Positions 48,774 through 57,899 of a stretch of 64,000 nt of DNA are shown one piece after another. The stretch covers positions 1 to 64,000 of the forward strand of contig JADKJH010000002.1 of NCBI GenBank assembly GCA_016722505.1, written 5' to 3'. The position numbers were made by a program, and so were the translations under genes. Within the stretch, counting starts at the first letter, position 1. The number at the start of each line of letters is the position of its first letter. This stretch comes from Holophagaceae bacterium (GTDB lineage Bacteria > Acidobacteriota > Holophagae > Holophagales > Holophagaceae). A model generated the notes under the pieces. That model saw only the letters and a program-made list of their open reading frames with translations, was not told the origin of the DNA and ran no database searches.

Positions 48774-49613
48774 TCAACGCGGGATGGTGCCGGTGCGCTC
48801 CCAGCGGGTCCAGGTGAAGAAGTGGCGGGCACCATCCACGAAATTCATCGCTACGTCCCCAGGTCCGTTTGGCACCTTGGCGCCGGTGTCATCGTTGCCA
48901 CCCTCACGGTAGCTCCACCACACGATGAAGGGCCGCCCACGCAGCTGCTCGATGGGAATGAATCCCCAATACCGGCTGTCGGCGGAATTGTCCCGGTTGT
49001 CCCCCATGCCGAAGATGCAGCCTTGGGGCACAGTTATGGGTCCTAAGTTGTCCTTGAATCCATTGGTCTGCTCGCGCCCCTGCATATCCGCGTGGGCGAT
49101 CTCCGGATCCAGGAAAGGCCAGATTCCCAAGGAAGGTTCAGGATCCATGAGGCCCATGTTGGCGCCCTCGACCCAAGGGCCTTGCACGGGGCCATCTTCT
49201 TGATTCAGGATGTGATGCTCGAATGCGCCGGTGATGAGTTTGTCATTCACGTACAGGTGCTTGCGCCGCACTTCCAGTTTGTCGCCGGGCAGCGCGACAC
49301 AACGTTTCACGTAATCCATGTTCCGGTCCATGGGATAGCGGAAGACGATGATGTCGCCACGATCCACTTTCCGCATGGGGAACAGCTTGGCTTCCCAGTC
49401 CCACTGCGGCGTGGCGAAGATGAACTTGTTGGCCAGCAAATGGTCCCCGATCATCATCGTGTTCCGCATGGAAGCCGATGGGATCGTGAACTGCTGCCCC
49501 ACAAAGGTCTTGAAAAAAATAATCAGCAGCACGGCGAAGCAGGCCACTTCCAGGTTGTCCCGGATCGCGCCTTTGGCCACGCCTGCTGGAAGCTGTTTGA
49601 TGTCATCCGCCAT
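48774..49613 (-). CDS. lepB: signal peptidase I, first tandem copy
   Basis: A 279-residue LepB. TM EVACFAVLLIIFFKTFVGQQF, then Ser in IPSASMRNTMMIGD, Lys in VKRCVALPGDKLEV, and GDNRDNSADSRYWGFIP. ATG 49613 has GAGGA at good spacing, so this copy is probably the better translated one. It lacks the second TM of E. coli LepB. It follows a lipoprotein gene by 8 bp in the tex-lipoprotein-lepB-lepB unit. Confidence 0.94.
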   Translation of the reverse strand: MADDIKQLPAGVAKGAIRDNLEVACFAVLLIIFFKTFVGQQFTIPSASMRNTMMIGDHLLANKFIFATPQWDWEAKLFPMRKVDRGDIIVFRYPMDRNMDYVKRCVALPGDKLEVRRKHLYVNDKLITGAFEHHILNQEDGPVQGPWVEGANMGLMDPEPSLGIWPFLDPEIAHADMQGREQTNGFKDNLGPITVPQGCIFGMGDNRDNSADSRYWGFIPIEQLRGRPFIVWWSYREGGNDDTGAKVPNGPGDVAMNFVDGARHFFTWTRWERTGTIPR

Positions 49614-49621
49614 GATTGTCC

Positions 49622-50254
49622 TCAGTTCTGGTTCTGTCGTGACGTCGAAACCGGTGGGTCTGAAAATCCATAGCTGAAGAGCCGATTGACCACCACCCAG
49701 GTACCGCCCCGGAATTCCTGGGTCTCGATTTCCCCAAGCTGTGGCAAGAAGAATGTGCGGAGCTTGGGTCCTTTGCCATCCAAGGTTTCAGAAGAAACCC
49801 ATACCCCCATGCGATTCATCGTATCCGGCAAGCGCAGACCCGTTTCCGGTATGGCCGCCCGGCCCTCCACTTGGTTGCGACGGCCCCGGTCTTCCCAAGC
49901 CTTGACGCTGGGAAAACGCGCAGGCAACACGACCAAAGGAGCGGCTTTGGGCTCCCGCATCAAATACACACCACCGTTCTCGTAGGCGAAAAGCGCCTCC
50001 ATCTGCCCTTCAAACGTAGTGAAAGTCTTGGTCACCATCAACTTGTTGCCATCCTGCTGGACCTTGGCGATGCGGACTTGCATGCGCTCTTGAGTGCGCC
50101 GGGGCTGGGGCAGGCTCGGATTTTCATATGCCAGGGTCAAACCAGCTTCAACAGGCGCGAAGAGTTGATCGGAATCAGTCCGCTCACAGGCCAGGCCCGA
50201 TGCTAATACCAGTACCAATACCGGTACCAGGGCAAAAATGCCGAATCGCCTCAA
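49622..50254 (-). CDS. putative lipoprotein of unknown function
   Basis: A 210-residue protein. The N-terminus MRRFGIFALVPVLVLVLASG then LACERTD has a lipoprotein-like signal, with Cys after LA; position -3 is Gly instead of the usual Leu, so lipidation is likely but not certain. The mature part is beta-rich with no recognised family. It overlaps the tex stop by 4 bp and leads directly into lepB, so its expression is tied to both. Confidence 0.75.
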   Translation of the reverse strand: MRRFGIFALVPVLVLVLASGLACERTDSDQLFAPVEAGLTLAYENPSLPQPRRTQERMQVRIAKVQQDGNKLMVTKTFTTFEGQMEALFAYENGGVYLMREPKAAPLVVLPARFPSVKAWEDRGRRNQVEGRAAIPETGLRLPDTMNRMGVWVSSETLDGKGPKLRTFFLPQLGEIETQEFRGGTWVVVNRLFSYGFSDPPVSTSRQNQN

Positions 50255-52835
50255 CGGTGTCCTCGATTGAACTTGGCCAGCAGATCCGAAAGGCTGGCAG
50301 GTTCTGCTGAATTGGATGCCTTTTCCGCCGGTGGTTCAAACAGCATCCGCTCGGGTTTTGACTCAGGCCTCGGCCGATCATTTTTGGAATGCTCACGGCG
50401 GGGACGATCTGGGCGGTTGCCATCCCGTGGACTTTCCGGACGCGGTCCACGGGGTCCTTCTGGACGCGAAGGCCTGGAATCCTGCCGGGGGCGGTCCAAA
50501 CGCTCTGGGCGCGGGGGCCGTTCGGATTTCGGTGTGCCTTCCCGGCGGGTGGATTGAGCGGATTGACCAGATTGAGCTGGCCGCTCACCCATGGGCATCC
50601 CAGGAGCGGCAGGCCCCGCAGGCCGCGGCACTCGCGCCGGCCGCGGGCGGGGGGGTCTTTTGGGCGTGGGTTCAGGCGCCGCCAGCATCGCTTTGATGGA
50701 AAGCGCGATGCGCTTGGCGGGGTGATCCAGCGCCATGACCTTGACCTTCACCACCTGGCCGACGCTGACGACTTCCGAAGGGTTCTTCACGAAGCGATGG
50801 CTCATTTCGCTCAAGTGGACCAAGCCGTCCTGATGGACGCCGATATCCACGAAAGCTCCGAAATCCGTCACGTTCGTGATGACGCCTTGCAATTCCATGC
50901 CGACTTCCAGATCCGTTGGCTTGTTTACGCCTTCCTTGAACTGGATGGCCTCGAATTTGTGGCGCGGATCGCGGCCGGGCTTCCGCAATTCCGCGAGGAT
51001 ATCCTTCACGGTTTCAGGACCGAACTTTTCATCCGTGAATTGCGCGGGGGTCAACTCATTCAGCACAGCCTCGTTGCCAATCAGTTCCGCAACGGTCTTG
51101 TTCACGGTGGCGCAAATGCGTTCGACGATGGCATAGCTCTCGGGATGCACGGCGCTGGAATCCAGGGGGTTTTCGCCCTCACGGATGCGCAGGAAGCCCG
51201 CGGCCTGCTGGAAGGCTTTTTCTCCGAACCGGCTCACTTCGAGCAGCTCTTCGCGGCGCTTGAAGGCACCGTGTTCGAATCGGTGCTGCACGATATTTTT
51301 CGCCAGTGTCTCGCCGATGCCAGCCACATAGCTCAGCAGCCGGTAGGACGCTGAATTCAGATCCACACCCACACGGTTCACACAGGATTCCACGACATCG
51401 TCCAGACCCTTCTTCAAGGCTGTCTGGTTCACATCATGCTGGTATTGGCCCACGCCGATGCTTTTGGGTTCCACCTTCACCAACTCGGCCAGCGGATCTT
51501 GGAAGCGCCGGGCGATGCTGATGGCGCCGCGGACGGTGACATCCAGTTCCGGGAATTCCTCCCGGGCCACGGAGCTCGCGCTATAGACCGATGCGCCGGC
51601 CTCGCTCACCGCCACGCAGGTGATGTAGGCGCGATCCGAATCCCGCAACCATTCCTTCAGGAACAGCTCGACTTCCCGGCCCCCGGTGCCATTGCCCACC
51701 ACAATGGATTCCAACGGGTATTTTGTGGCGATCTGTTCCAGGATGGCCCTGGATCCGTCAATGTCACGCTTGGGTTCCAGCGGATAGATGGTGGCAGTCT
51801 CCATGAAGGCGCCCAGGCGATTGATCACCGCCAGCTTGCAGCCCGTGCGGATGCCGGGGTCCACGCCCAGCGTGCAGACCTGGCCCGCAGGCGGCGCCAG
51901 GAGCAGATGATCCAGGTTGTTCTGGAAGACTTTGATGGCTTCGACATCTGCCTTCTTCTTGGCCTCGATGCGGACATCCACCTCGATGGAAGGCGCCAGC
52001 AGCCGGTCGAAGGCATCCTGAGCCACCTCGTGGAGGAATCGCAGGTAGCCCGAGGCAGGATCGCAAGGAATTTTTGTCAACAGCTGGCTCACCAGATTCT
52101 CGCGGTCCACCACCAATTTCACGTTCAGGATCTCTTCTTTCTCGCCGCGCCGAAGGGCGAGCAGCCGGTGCGATGGGATCTTCTTGATGGCTTCCTTGAA
52201 ATCGAAGTAGGGCCTGAAGCGCAGCGCCTCCTTCCCTTCTTTTTTTTCATCGCGGATGAAGCTCACCAGCACACCGGTATCGTGGAAAACCTGGCGCAAC
52301 CAGGCGCGGTTGGCGGCGTCTTCGGAGATGCGCTCCGCAAGGATATGGCTGGCCCCTTCCACGCATTCACTTGGAGCGTTCAGGCCCTCTTCACCTTCCT
52401 TCACGAAAGGCGCGGCCAGCAGCAATGGATCTGCTCCGCTCGTATCGGCCAGCAGGGCGTCTAGCAGCGGCTCCAGGCCCCGCTCCCGGGCGACGGAAGC
52501 CTTCGTTTTCTTCTTGGGTTTGAAGGGGAGATAGAGATCCTCGAGCTCCGCTTTGACCCAGGCGGTTTCGATCTTGGCCTTTAAATCATCACTGAGCTTG
52601 CCCTGTTCCTGGATGGACTTGAGCACTGCGGCGCGGCGCTCCAGCAGATCCTTGTAATAGGAGGCACGGTCCTCGATGGCATGGATGGCCTCGTCGTTCA
52701 GGGACCCATGGGCTTCTTTGCGGTAGCGCGCGATGAAGGGCACGGTATTGCCTTCATCCAGCAGCGCGATGACAGAGGCCACCCCGGGCGGGGCAGCTTC
52801 AATTCGTGTGCGATTCGGTCGAGCACTGACTCCAC
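50251..52835 (-). CDS. tex: Tex-family RNA-binding transcription accessory protein, with apparent N-terminal frameshift
   Basis: A large (about 860 residue) nucleic-acid-binding protein. The Tex core LLDEGNTVPFIARYRKE, YRF-type YLPFKPKKKTKASVARERGLEPL, the YqgF/RNaseH-like block LGVDPGIRTGCKLAVI, HhH domains, and S1 domain GVITNVTDFGAFVDIGVHQDGLVHLSEMSHRFV are all present. A 130-residue Arg/Pro-rich tail follows. The normal N-terminus (ESVLDRIAHELKLPRPG) is in another frame from GTG 52835, with AGGAGA at ideal spacing; one extra G at 52782-52785 would join it. As written, the frame runs to ATG 52929 with an unrelated N-terminus. Confidence 0.9.
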
Positions 52836-53048
52836 GGGTGTCTCCTAGAACTTTCGCCTGAAAATTCGCGAGGATCCGGAGAGCTGTAGGTCCAGTACCG
52901 GCGCTTCCCAGATCAGCGCGACCCGACATGATAGCGCAGTGAATTCATCCCAGTCATTCGATATGGGCCGACGGCGGAAGGCCCGCTAATCTGGACGATT
53001 CATGCTTTCCCCATCTTCAAGCCCAGAATCCAGAGCACCGAGCCGCAA

Positions 53049-54158
53049 ATGCCAAAGCCGCTACACAAATTCCGCATCATTGATCTATCCCGTATTTTGG
53101 CCGGGCCCTTTGCCACTCAATTGCTGGCTGATCTTGGGGCGGACGTGCATAAGCTGGAGCCTCCGGAAGGGGATGCCACCCGCGGCTGGGGCCCGCCCTT
53201 TGATGGCGATGAGAGCGCCTATTTCCGTTGCTGCAACCGCGGCAAGACCGCTGAGGCCATTGACCTCCACTCGGATGCGGGCAAGGCGCGGCTATTCGAG
53301 CTGCTGAAAGATGCCGACGTCATGGTGGAAAATTTCCTGCCGGATTCCGCCGATCGGCTGGGCCTCGGTTGGAAGGCGCTGCACCTGAAGTTTCCGAAAC
53401 TCATCCTCGCCAGCATCCGCGGCTTCGCCAGCGATGTCACCAACTCCCGCCGCCCCGGCTATGATTTCATCCTCCAAGCCGAAAGCGGCTGGATGAGCAT
53501 CACCGGTGAGGCCGGAGGCCGTCCCATGAAGGTGGGCGTGGCCCTCGTGGATGTCCTGGCTTCGCTTTACTGCGCCAACGGAATCCAAGCAGCGCTGCTC
53601 CAGCGGGAGCGAACGGGAGAAGCGATGCATGTGGAAGTTCCCCTCATGGAAGCAGCTCTCGCAGGCTTGGTGAATGTAGGCGCGGGAACCCTCATGACAG
53701 GCCAAACACCAGAGCGGTTTGGAAACGCCCACCCGCAGATTGTGCCTTACCAGACCTTCCCCTGCCGCGACGGCGAGGTGGCCATCGGAGTGGGTAGCGA
53801 CCGCCAATTCGAAGTGCTCGCCATCATGCTGGAACTGGATCTCGACAGCCATCCTGAGTGGCGCAGGAATCGAGGCCGTGTTGAGGACCGCGCCCGCATC
53901 ACCGAAGCCATTGCCACTGCCCTGGCGGCGCGCGGTGTGGATGAGGTGCTCGCATTTTGCGAGCAGGACGCCATTCCCGCCAGCCGCGTGCGGACGGTGG
54001 ATGACGCGCTGTTCAGCCAAGCAGGCCACCTGCACCAGCTCATCCAACCGCTTTTTGATGAAGAAGGCGGCCTGATGGTGCCGACCCTCGCCAGCCCCAT
54101 TCTACTGAACGGCCAGCGGGCCTGTGCCTCGCAACCACCCCCGCGGTGGAAACCATGA
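53049..54158 (+). CDS. CaiB/BaiF-type (class III) CoA-transferase
   Basis: A 369-residue class III CoA-transferase. N-terminus FRIIDLSRILAGPFATQLLADLGADVHKLEPPEGD, NRGKTAEAIDLHSDAGKARLFELLKDADVMVENFLPD, and RRPGYDFILQAESGWMSITGEAGGRPMKVGVALVDVLASLYCANGIQAALLQRERTG are the family blocks; the Asp in PGYD corresponds to the catalytic residue. Substrates could include carnitine, bile acids or short-chain acids; none can be chosen from context. It overlaps the DciA-like gene by 4 bp. Confidence 0.92.
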   Translation: MPKPLHKFRIIDLSRILAGPFATQLLADLGADVHKLEPPEGDATRGWGPPFDGDESAYFRCCNRGKTAEAIDLHSDAGKARLFELLKDADVMVENFLPDSADRLGLGWKALHLKFPKLILASIRGFASDVTNSRRPGYDFILQAESGWMSITGEAGGRPMKVGVALVDVLASLYCANGIQAALLQRERTGEAMHVEVPLMEAALAGLVNVGAGTLMTGQTPERFGNAHPQIVPYQTFPCRDGEVAIGVGSDRQFEVLAIMLELDLDSHPEWRRNRGRVEDRARITEAIATALAARGVDEVLAFCEQDAIPASRVRTVDDALFSQAGHLHQLIQPLFDEEGGLMVPTLASPILLNGQRACASQPPPRWKP

Positions 54159-54544
54159 GCGCGATCAGGCCCATGCAGCCCATCGCCGAAGCAGGTCTGC
54201 GTGGAGCAGAGACCGCAGCGGCCAAACTCCGCGCCGAAGCCAAAATCCGCCGTGCCTGGAGCCTTTCGGTGGGGCCATCCCTGCAACGCCATACGGTATT
54301 CCTACGCCTGGTGCAGGGCCGCCTGGTGATCGGCGCCTGGGATCTCGCCATGATTCCTAGCCTCCGGGTTTCCGCGGAGGCCACATGGCCCCAACTGAAG
54401 GAACGCCTCGAACGTTTCACCGGCCTTCGGCTCACCCGGCTTGAATTGGTGCCCACGAACCCACCCGAACGTTCCATTCCAGCCCCGCCAAAGCCCAAGG
54501 ACGCCTTCACCCAAGTGCTCGCGCGGCTGCGGGACAAGGCCTAA
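54155..54544 (+). CDS. DUF721/DciA-like protein
   Basis: A 129-residue protein of the DciA type, helper of DnaB helicase loading in bacteria lacking DnaC. The signature KIRRAWSLSVGPSLQRHTVFLRLVQGRLVIGAWDLAMIPSLRVSAEATWPQLKERLERFTG matches the DUF721 core (W..VVG..la.hT....L..G.L.v...s..w...L). ATG 54155 overlaps the CoA-transferase stop (ATGA). The tail is proline-rich. Tight coupling to a metabolic gene is odd, but the family call is fairly secure. Confidence 0.75.
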   Translation: MSAIRPMQPIAEAGLRGAETAAAKLRAEAKIRRAWSLSVGPSLQRHTVFLRLVQGRLVIGAWDLAMIPSLRVSAEATWPQLKERLERFTGLRLTRLELVPTNPPERSIPAPPKPKDAFTQVLARLRDKA

Positions 54545-54599
54545 GAATCAACACTGGACTAAGCCTTCAGAACCATCTAGCATCAGAATTCACCAGAAG

Positions 54600-54680
<81 letters not shown>

Positions 54681-54733
54681 ATATGTGATGAAATGGCACT
54701 CCTCAGTGGGGTGCCGTTTGCTTTACTAGAGGA

Positions 54734-54866
54734 AGGATTCGAACCTCCGATCGGCAACGGCGCGGGAGTAGGAAAAGGCTGAGACGCGCGAGCGTCGAAG
54801 CCGGTCCGCGAAGCGGATTTCCGCCCGCAGCCGTGCCGCGGTGGATAGATGGTGCTCAGGTCGAAA
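54734..54866 (+). repeat. duplicated 133-bp structured unit, copy A
   Basis: Identical to 54967-55099 except for two substitutions. It starts with AGGATTCGAACCTCC, the reverse complement of the tRNA T-arm. ACGGCGCGGG pairs with CCCGC-A-GCCGT around two hairpins: GGCT-GA-GACGC-GCGA-GCGTC-GA-AGCC and TCCGC-GAA-GCGGA. After a variable stretch the copy ends in GCGCCCCGACCA (54891-54902), the tRNA-Pro 3' end. It may be an RNA gene or a tRNA-targeting mobile remnant. Confidence 0.8.
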
Positions 54867-54901
54867 GTTAGAGGGCGAAATCACCCGTATGCGCCCCGAC
54901 C

Positions 54902-54943
54902 AATAAATTAATCGGCCGGGGGAGACCCCGGCTGATTTATTTC
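54902..54943 (+). terminator. strong intrinsic terminator after unit A
   Basis: AATAAATTAATCGGCCGGGG pairs with CCCCGGCTGATTTATTT (from 54926) with one G-U pair and a short GAGA-like loop; the 3' arm ends in TTTATTT. It would stop transcription from tRNA-Pro after copy A, placing A but not B in that transcript. Confidence 0.8.
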
Positions 54944-54966
54944 ATCCGCCCAACGGGGTTGGCGAG

Positions 54967-55099
54967 AGGATTCGAACCTCCGATCGGCAACGGCGCGGGA
55001 GTAGGAAAAGGCTGAGACGCGAGAGCGTCGAAGCCGGTCCGCGAAGCGGATTTCCGCCCGCAGCCGTGCCGCGGTGGATGGATGGTGCTCAGGTCGAAA
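54967..55099 (+). repeat. duplicated 133-bp structured unit, copy B
   Basis: Copy of 54734-54866 at a 233-bp offset. The two differences are in the apical tetraloop (GCGA to GAGA, both GNRA) and one A to G further on. It is preceded by GGCGAG, extending the antisense T-arm similarity, and followed by a divergent stretch ending GCGCCCCG (55123-55130), again like the tRNA 3' end. The rest of the gap to cutA shows no gene. Confidence 0.8.
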
Positions 55100-55275
55100 T
55101 CAGATGGAGAAACCGTCCCGATGCGCCCCGACTATAAAGACGGAGCGAGGGGAGAGATTCAAGCAGCTTTCTAAATTTCATCCCACACCGCATACCTCGC
55201 CTCACGCGTCCTTCGCGCCATGACATTCCCGTGGCACACTTGAAAGCTCGCTTGACCGCGCGGAGTCGCCCCACC

Positions 55276-55602
55276 ATGACAGACGCTTGCACCATCATCA
55301 CAACCTGCGGTAGTGAAGAAGCAGCCCTTACCATCGCGGCGGCGGTAGTGGATCAGGGCTTCGCGGCCTGCGTGAGCATCATGCCGAACGTGAAGAGCTA
55401 TTACTATTTCAAGGGCGAGACGCACCTGGATGAAGAAGTCATGCTCATCATCAAGACCACAGTGGAATTATTTCCGAAAGTTTCAGAAGTCATCACGGAT
55501 CTGCACACCTATGAAGTCCCGGAAATCCTCATGATTCCCGTAGAAGCGGGCAGTGAACCCTTCTTGGAGTGGATCCGCGATAGCGTGCGGCGACTGGTTT
55601 AG
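55276..55602 (+). CDS. cutA: CutA divalent-cation tolerance protein
   Basis: A 108-residue trimeric ferredoxin-fold protein. The CutA pattern is clear: TIITTCGSEEAALTIAAAVVDQGFAACVSIMPNVKSYYYFKGETHLDEEVMLIIKTT...LFPKVSEVITDLHTYEVPEILMIPVEAGSEPFLEWI. Linked genetically to copper tolerance, but molecular role unclear. ATG 55276 gives the standard length; no clear ribosome site. It ends 50 bp before glpX, separated by a short heptamer array. Confidence 0.94.
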   Translation: MTDACTIITTCGSEEAALTIAAAVVDQGFAACVSIMPNVKSYYYFKGETHLDEEVMLIIKTTVELFPKVSEVITDLHTYEVPEILMIPVEAGSEPFLEWIRDSVRRLV

Positions 55603-55616
55603 AAGTAAGGCGCTAG

Positions 55617-55637
55617 GCTGTACGCTATACGCTGTAC
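55617..55637. repeat. three tandem heptamers GCTGTAC/GCTATAC
   Basis: GCTGTAC, GCTATAC, GCTGTAC in tandem (55617-55637) directly before the glpX ribosome site. It is a third heptamer sequence of the same intergenic type as those near creC and frr, and could affect glpX expression by its position. Confidence 0.7.
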
Positions 55638-55651
55638 GCCTGGAGAAAACC

Positions 55652-56620
55652 ATGGAACAGACACTCAGTCTTGAATTCCTCCGCGTGGTGGAAGAAGCCG
55701 CCATCGCCTGCGCCCGCAGCATCGGGCACGGCCAGCGCAAGTATTCGGACAAGCTGGCGGTGGAAGCCATGCGCCACACCATGGAATCCGTGCGCATGGA
55801 TGGCACCATCGTCATCGGCGAAGGTGAGCGGGACGAAGCGCCCATGCTCTTCATCGGCGAAAAAGTGGGCATGGGCACAGGCCATCCGGCCGTGGACATC
55901 GCAGTGGATCCATTGGAAGGCACCAACCTCTGCGCCACTGGCGCCGCCAACGCGATTGCCGTGCTCGCGGCATCGGATAAAGGCGGCCTGCTCCACGCGC
56001 CGGATCTCTACATGCAAAAGCTGGTGGTAGGCCCCGCCTCCAAAGGCAAGGTGCACCTCGATGCGCCGGTGATCGATAACCTGGAAGCCATCGCCAAGGC
56101 GTTGGACCGCAAGATCGAGGACCTGACGGTCACAGTGCTGGACCGGCCGCGCCATGAACAGCTGATCGCGGACATCCGCGCCGCAGGGGCCCGCATCCAG
56201 CTCATTGGCGATGGCGACCTCAGCGCCGCCATCAGCGCGGCGGTGAGCGGCACGGGAATCCATGCGGTCATGGGCATCGGCGGCGCGCCAGAAGGCGTGA
56301 TATCCGCAGCGGCATTGAAATGCCTAAACGGCGAGATACAGGCCCGCCTCGTGGTGGACACCAACACTGCTTCCAGGGAAAACGCAGAAAGAATGGGCGT
56401 GGATTTCGATCGCATCTATAAGACCGAAGATCTCGCGCCGGGCAAACATATCGTCTTCGCGGCCTGCGGCGTGACTTCCGGAAACCTGCTTAAAGGGGTG
56501 CAGTTCTTCGGCCATGGCACCCGCACCAGTTCATTGGTGCTGACCTACGAATCAGGGTTGGTGCGCTTCATAGACACCGTGTACAAGCAGAAGGGTGAAA
56601 AAATCACCGTGCGGTTCTGA
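55652..56620 (+). CDS. glpX: class II fructose-1,6-bisphosphatase
   Basis: A 322-residue GlpX phosphatase for gluconeogenesis (may also act on sedoheptulose bisphosphate). The key motifs are all present: KLAVEAMRHTMESVRMDGTIVIGEGERDEAPMLFIGEKVG, VDIAVDPLEGTNLCATGAANAIAVLA, LDRPRHEQLIADIRAAGARIQLIGDGDLSAAI and GIGGAPEGVISAAALKCLNGEIQARL. Metal ligands in EGERDE and DPLEGTN are intact. TGGAGA precedes ATG 55652. Confidence 0.96.
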   Translation: MEQTLSLEFLRVVEEAAIACARSIGHGQRKYSDKLAVEAMRHTMESVRMDGTIVIGEGERDEAPMLFIGEKVGMGTGHPAVDIAVDPLEGTNLCATGAANAIAVLAASDKGGLLHAPDLYMQKLVVGPASKGKVHLDAPVIDNLEAIAKALDRKIEDLTVTVLDRPRHEQLIADIRAAGARIQLIGDGDLSAAISAAVSGTGIHAVMGIGGAPEGVISAAALKCLNGEIQARLVVDTNTASRENAERMGVDFDRIYKTEDLAPGKHIVFAACGVTSGNLLKGVQFFGHGTRTSSLVLTYESGLVRFIDTVYKQKGEKITVRF

Positions 56621-56643
56621 CCACGAAGGCACTTGGAGGCATT

Positions 56644-57108
56644 GTGGTGGGCGAATCCTGGCGAACACGGCGGTTCCGCTGGACCATGAATTTCTGGCCC
56701 TGCTACCGCGGTTCCGGCGGACGCATCGTCTATATCGCCGGGGACTGGAAGGAAGTGCGCGTGGAACTCCGCCTCTCTCTGCGGACCCGCAATTACGTGG
56801 GAAGCATTTTCGGCGGCAGCCTCTACGCAGCGGTGGACCCGATCTACATGCTCATGCTCATCAAATGCCTGGGACCCGGCTATGTGGTGTGGGACAAGGC
56901 CGCCACCATCAGGTTTCGCAAACCCGGCCGCCGCACGCTCACCGCGGCCTTCAAGCTCGACGATAGTGAACTGGAGGAGATCAAGCTTCAGCTGGAAACG
57001 GTGCCGAAGCTGGACCGCACCTACCGAGTGGAATTACTGGACGCAAACGGGCTCGTCCACGCAGAGATTGAAAAGGTTATCCACATCAGCCGGAAATCCA
57101 ACAATTAA
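56644..57108 (+). CDS. DUF4442 hotdog-fold protein
   Basis: A 154-residue protein matching the DUF4442 hotdog family, probably thioesterase-like: RWTMNFWPCYRGSGGRIVYIAGDWKEVRVELRLSLRTRNYVGSIFGGSLYAAVDPIYMLMLIKCLG, then VWDKAATIRFRKPGRRTLTAAFKL. GTG 56644 has TGGAGG four bases upstream. The Gly-Gly-Ser and Asp of NYVGSIFGGSLYAAVDP form the hotdog active-site helix. It lies 23 bp after glpX and overlaps the convergent methyltransferase by 4 bp at the stops. Confidence 0.82.
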   Translation: MVGESWRTRRFRWTMNFWPCYRGSGGRIVYIAGDWKEVRVELRLSLRTRNYVGSIFGGSLYAAVDPIYMLMLIKCLGPGYVVWDKAATIRFRKPGRRTLTAAFKLDDSELEEIKLQLETVPKLDRTYRVELLDANGLVHAEIEKVIHISRKSNN

Positions 57109-57875
57109 GCGCGTCGGCAGTGGAAGACCAGGAACATTTTCTCATCACTGGGTTGGCTCCCTTCCAGGTCACCCCAGACATGGAGAAGTTTGAATCCGGC
57201 CTTGTCCAGGAGTCCACGCATCTCCGCGTCCCCATAGTAGACCTGGCGTGTCCGATGTCTTCCCACGTCTTGGATTCCATCGGCCCGGGCCTGAAACCTG
57301 AGCTGCGACACGCTACAGTACCCCGATTCAGAAAGATCCTGCTGCTCCAACACCAGCAAATTCCCGCGTCCCTGGTACCACCAGCGGTCTGGCTGATAAC
57401 GCCGAACGTAAACCGGGTTCACGAGTTGGAACAAGGCCTCTCCGCCGCGTCGTAAGGACGCGTGAAGGTTGGCGAGGATGCCAGGCGCATCCTGCCGCTC
57501 GAAACTGCCCCAGGTGCCACCCATGCTTAGGACCACATCGAAGCCTTCGGGTCGCTGGAATTTCCTTGCATCAGCTTGAATAAGAACACCGTGAACACCT
57601 GATTGTGTCCGTGCATATTTCAGAAAACTGGAGTCCAGATCCAATCCCGCAACCCGCCACCCGCGCCTTTCAAGGGCTGACATCCAGAGGCCGAACCCAC
57701 ACCCATGGTCCAGAATCTCGGGATCAGGAAAAGTCCGCAGCACCTGGGATTCCAGGAAGGCCAGCTGCCCTTCGTTGGCATAGTGCGAAGCCAGCTCCCC
57801 GCCGAACAGGTCGGGGTAGCTGGCATCGAAAAAGGGCCGTTCTTCGAAGGGAAGCCCGTTCAGCGCATCATCCAA
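57105..57875 (-). CDS. class I SAM-dependent methyltransferase
   Basis: A 256-residue Rossmann methyltransferase. Motif I is ILDHGCGFGLWMSALERRGWRVAGLDLDSSFLKYAR, motif II LIQADARKFQRPEGFDVVLSMGGTWGSF and motif III ANLHASLRRGGEALFQLVNP. The second half (LEQQDLSESGYCSVSQLRF...RTRQVYYGDAEMRGLLDKAGFKLLHVWGDL) is typical of small-molecule or ubiE-like methyltransferases. Substrate unknown. Located 24 bp downstream of the repeat-tailed protein on the same strand. Confidence 0.87.
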   Translation of the reverse strand: MDDALNGLPFEERPFFDASYPDLFGGELASHYANEGQLAFLESQVLRTFPDPEILDHGCGFGLWMSALERRGWRVAGLDLDSSFLKYARTQSGVHGVLIQADARKFQRPEGFDVVLSMGGTWGSFERQDAPGILANLHASLRRGGEALFQLVNPVYVRRYQPDRWWYQGRGNLLVLEQQDLSESGYCSVSQLRFQARADGIQDVGRHRTRQVYYGDAEMRGLLDKAGFKLLHVWGDLEGSQPSDEKMFLVFHCRRA

Positions 57876-57899
57876 AGCTGCACCAACCCTGCGGCCGGC

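Noticed and set aside
51436..52464. 342-codon plus-strand ORF inside tex
   Set aside because: Shadow of the well-supported Tex core on the other strand.
54955..55130. second tRNA gene or tmRNA on the minus strand
   Set aside because: A T-arm (GGAGG-TTCGAAT-CCTCT) is present, but there is no matching acceptor, D-arm or anticodon arm, and no tag ORF or tmRNA 5' signature.
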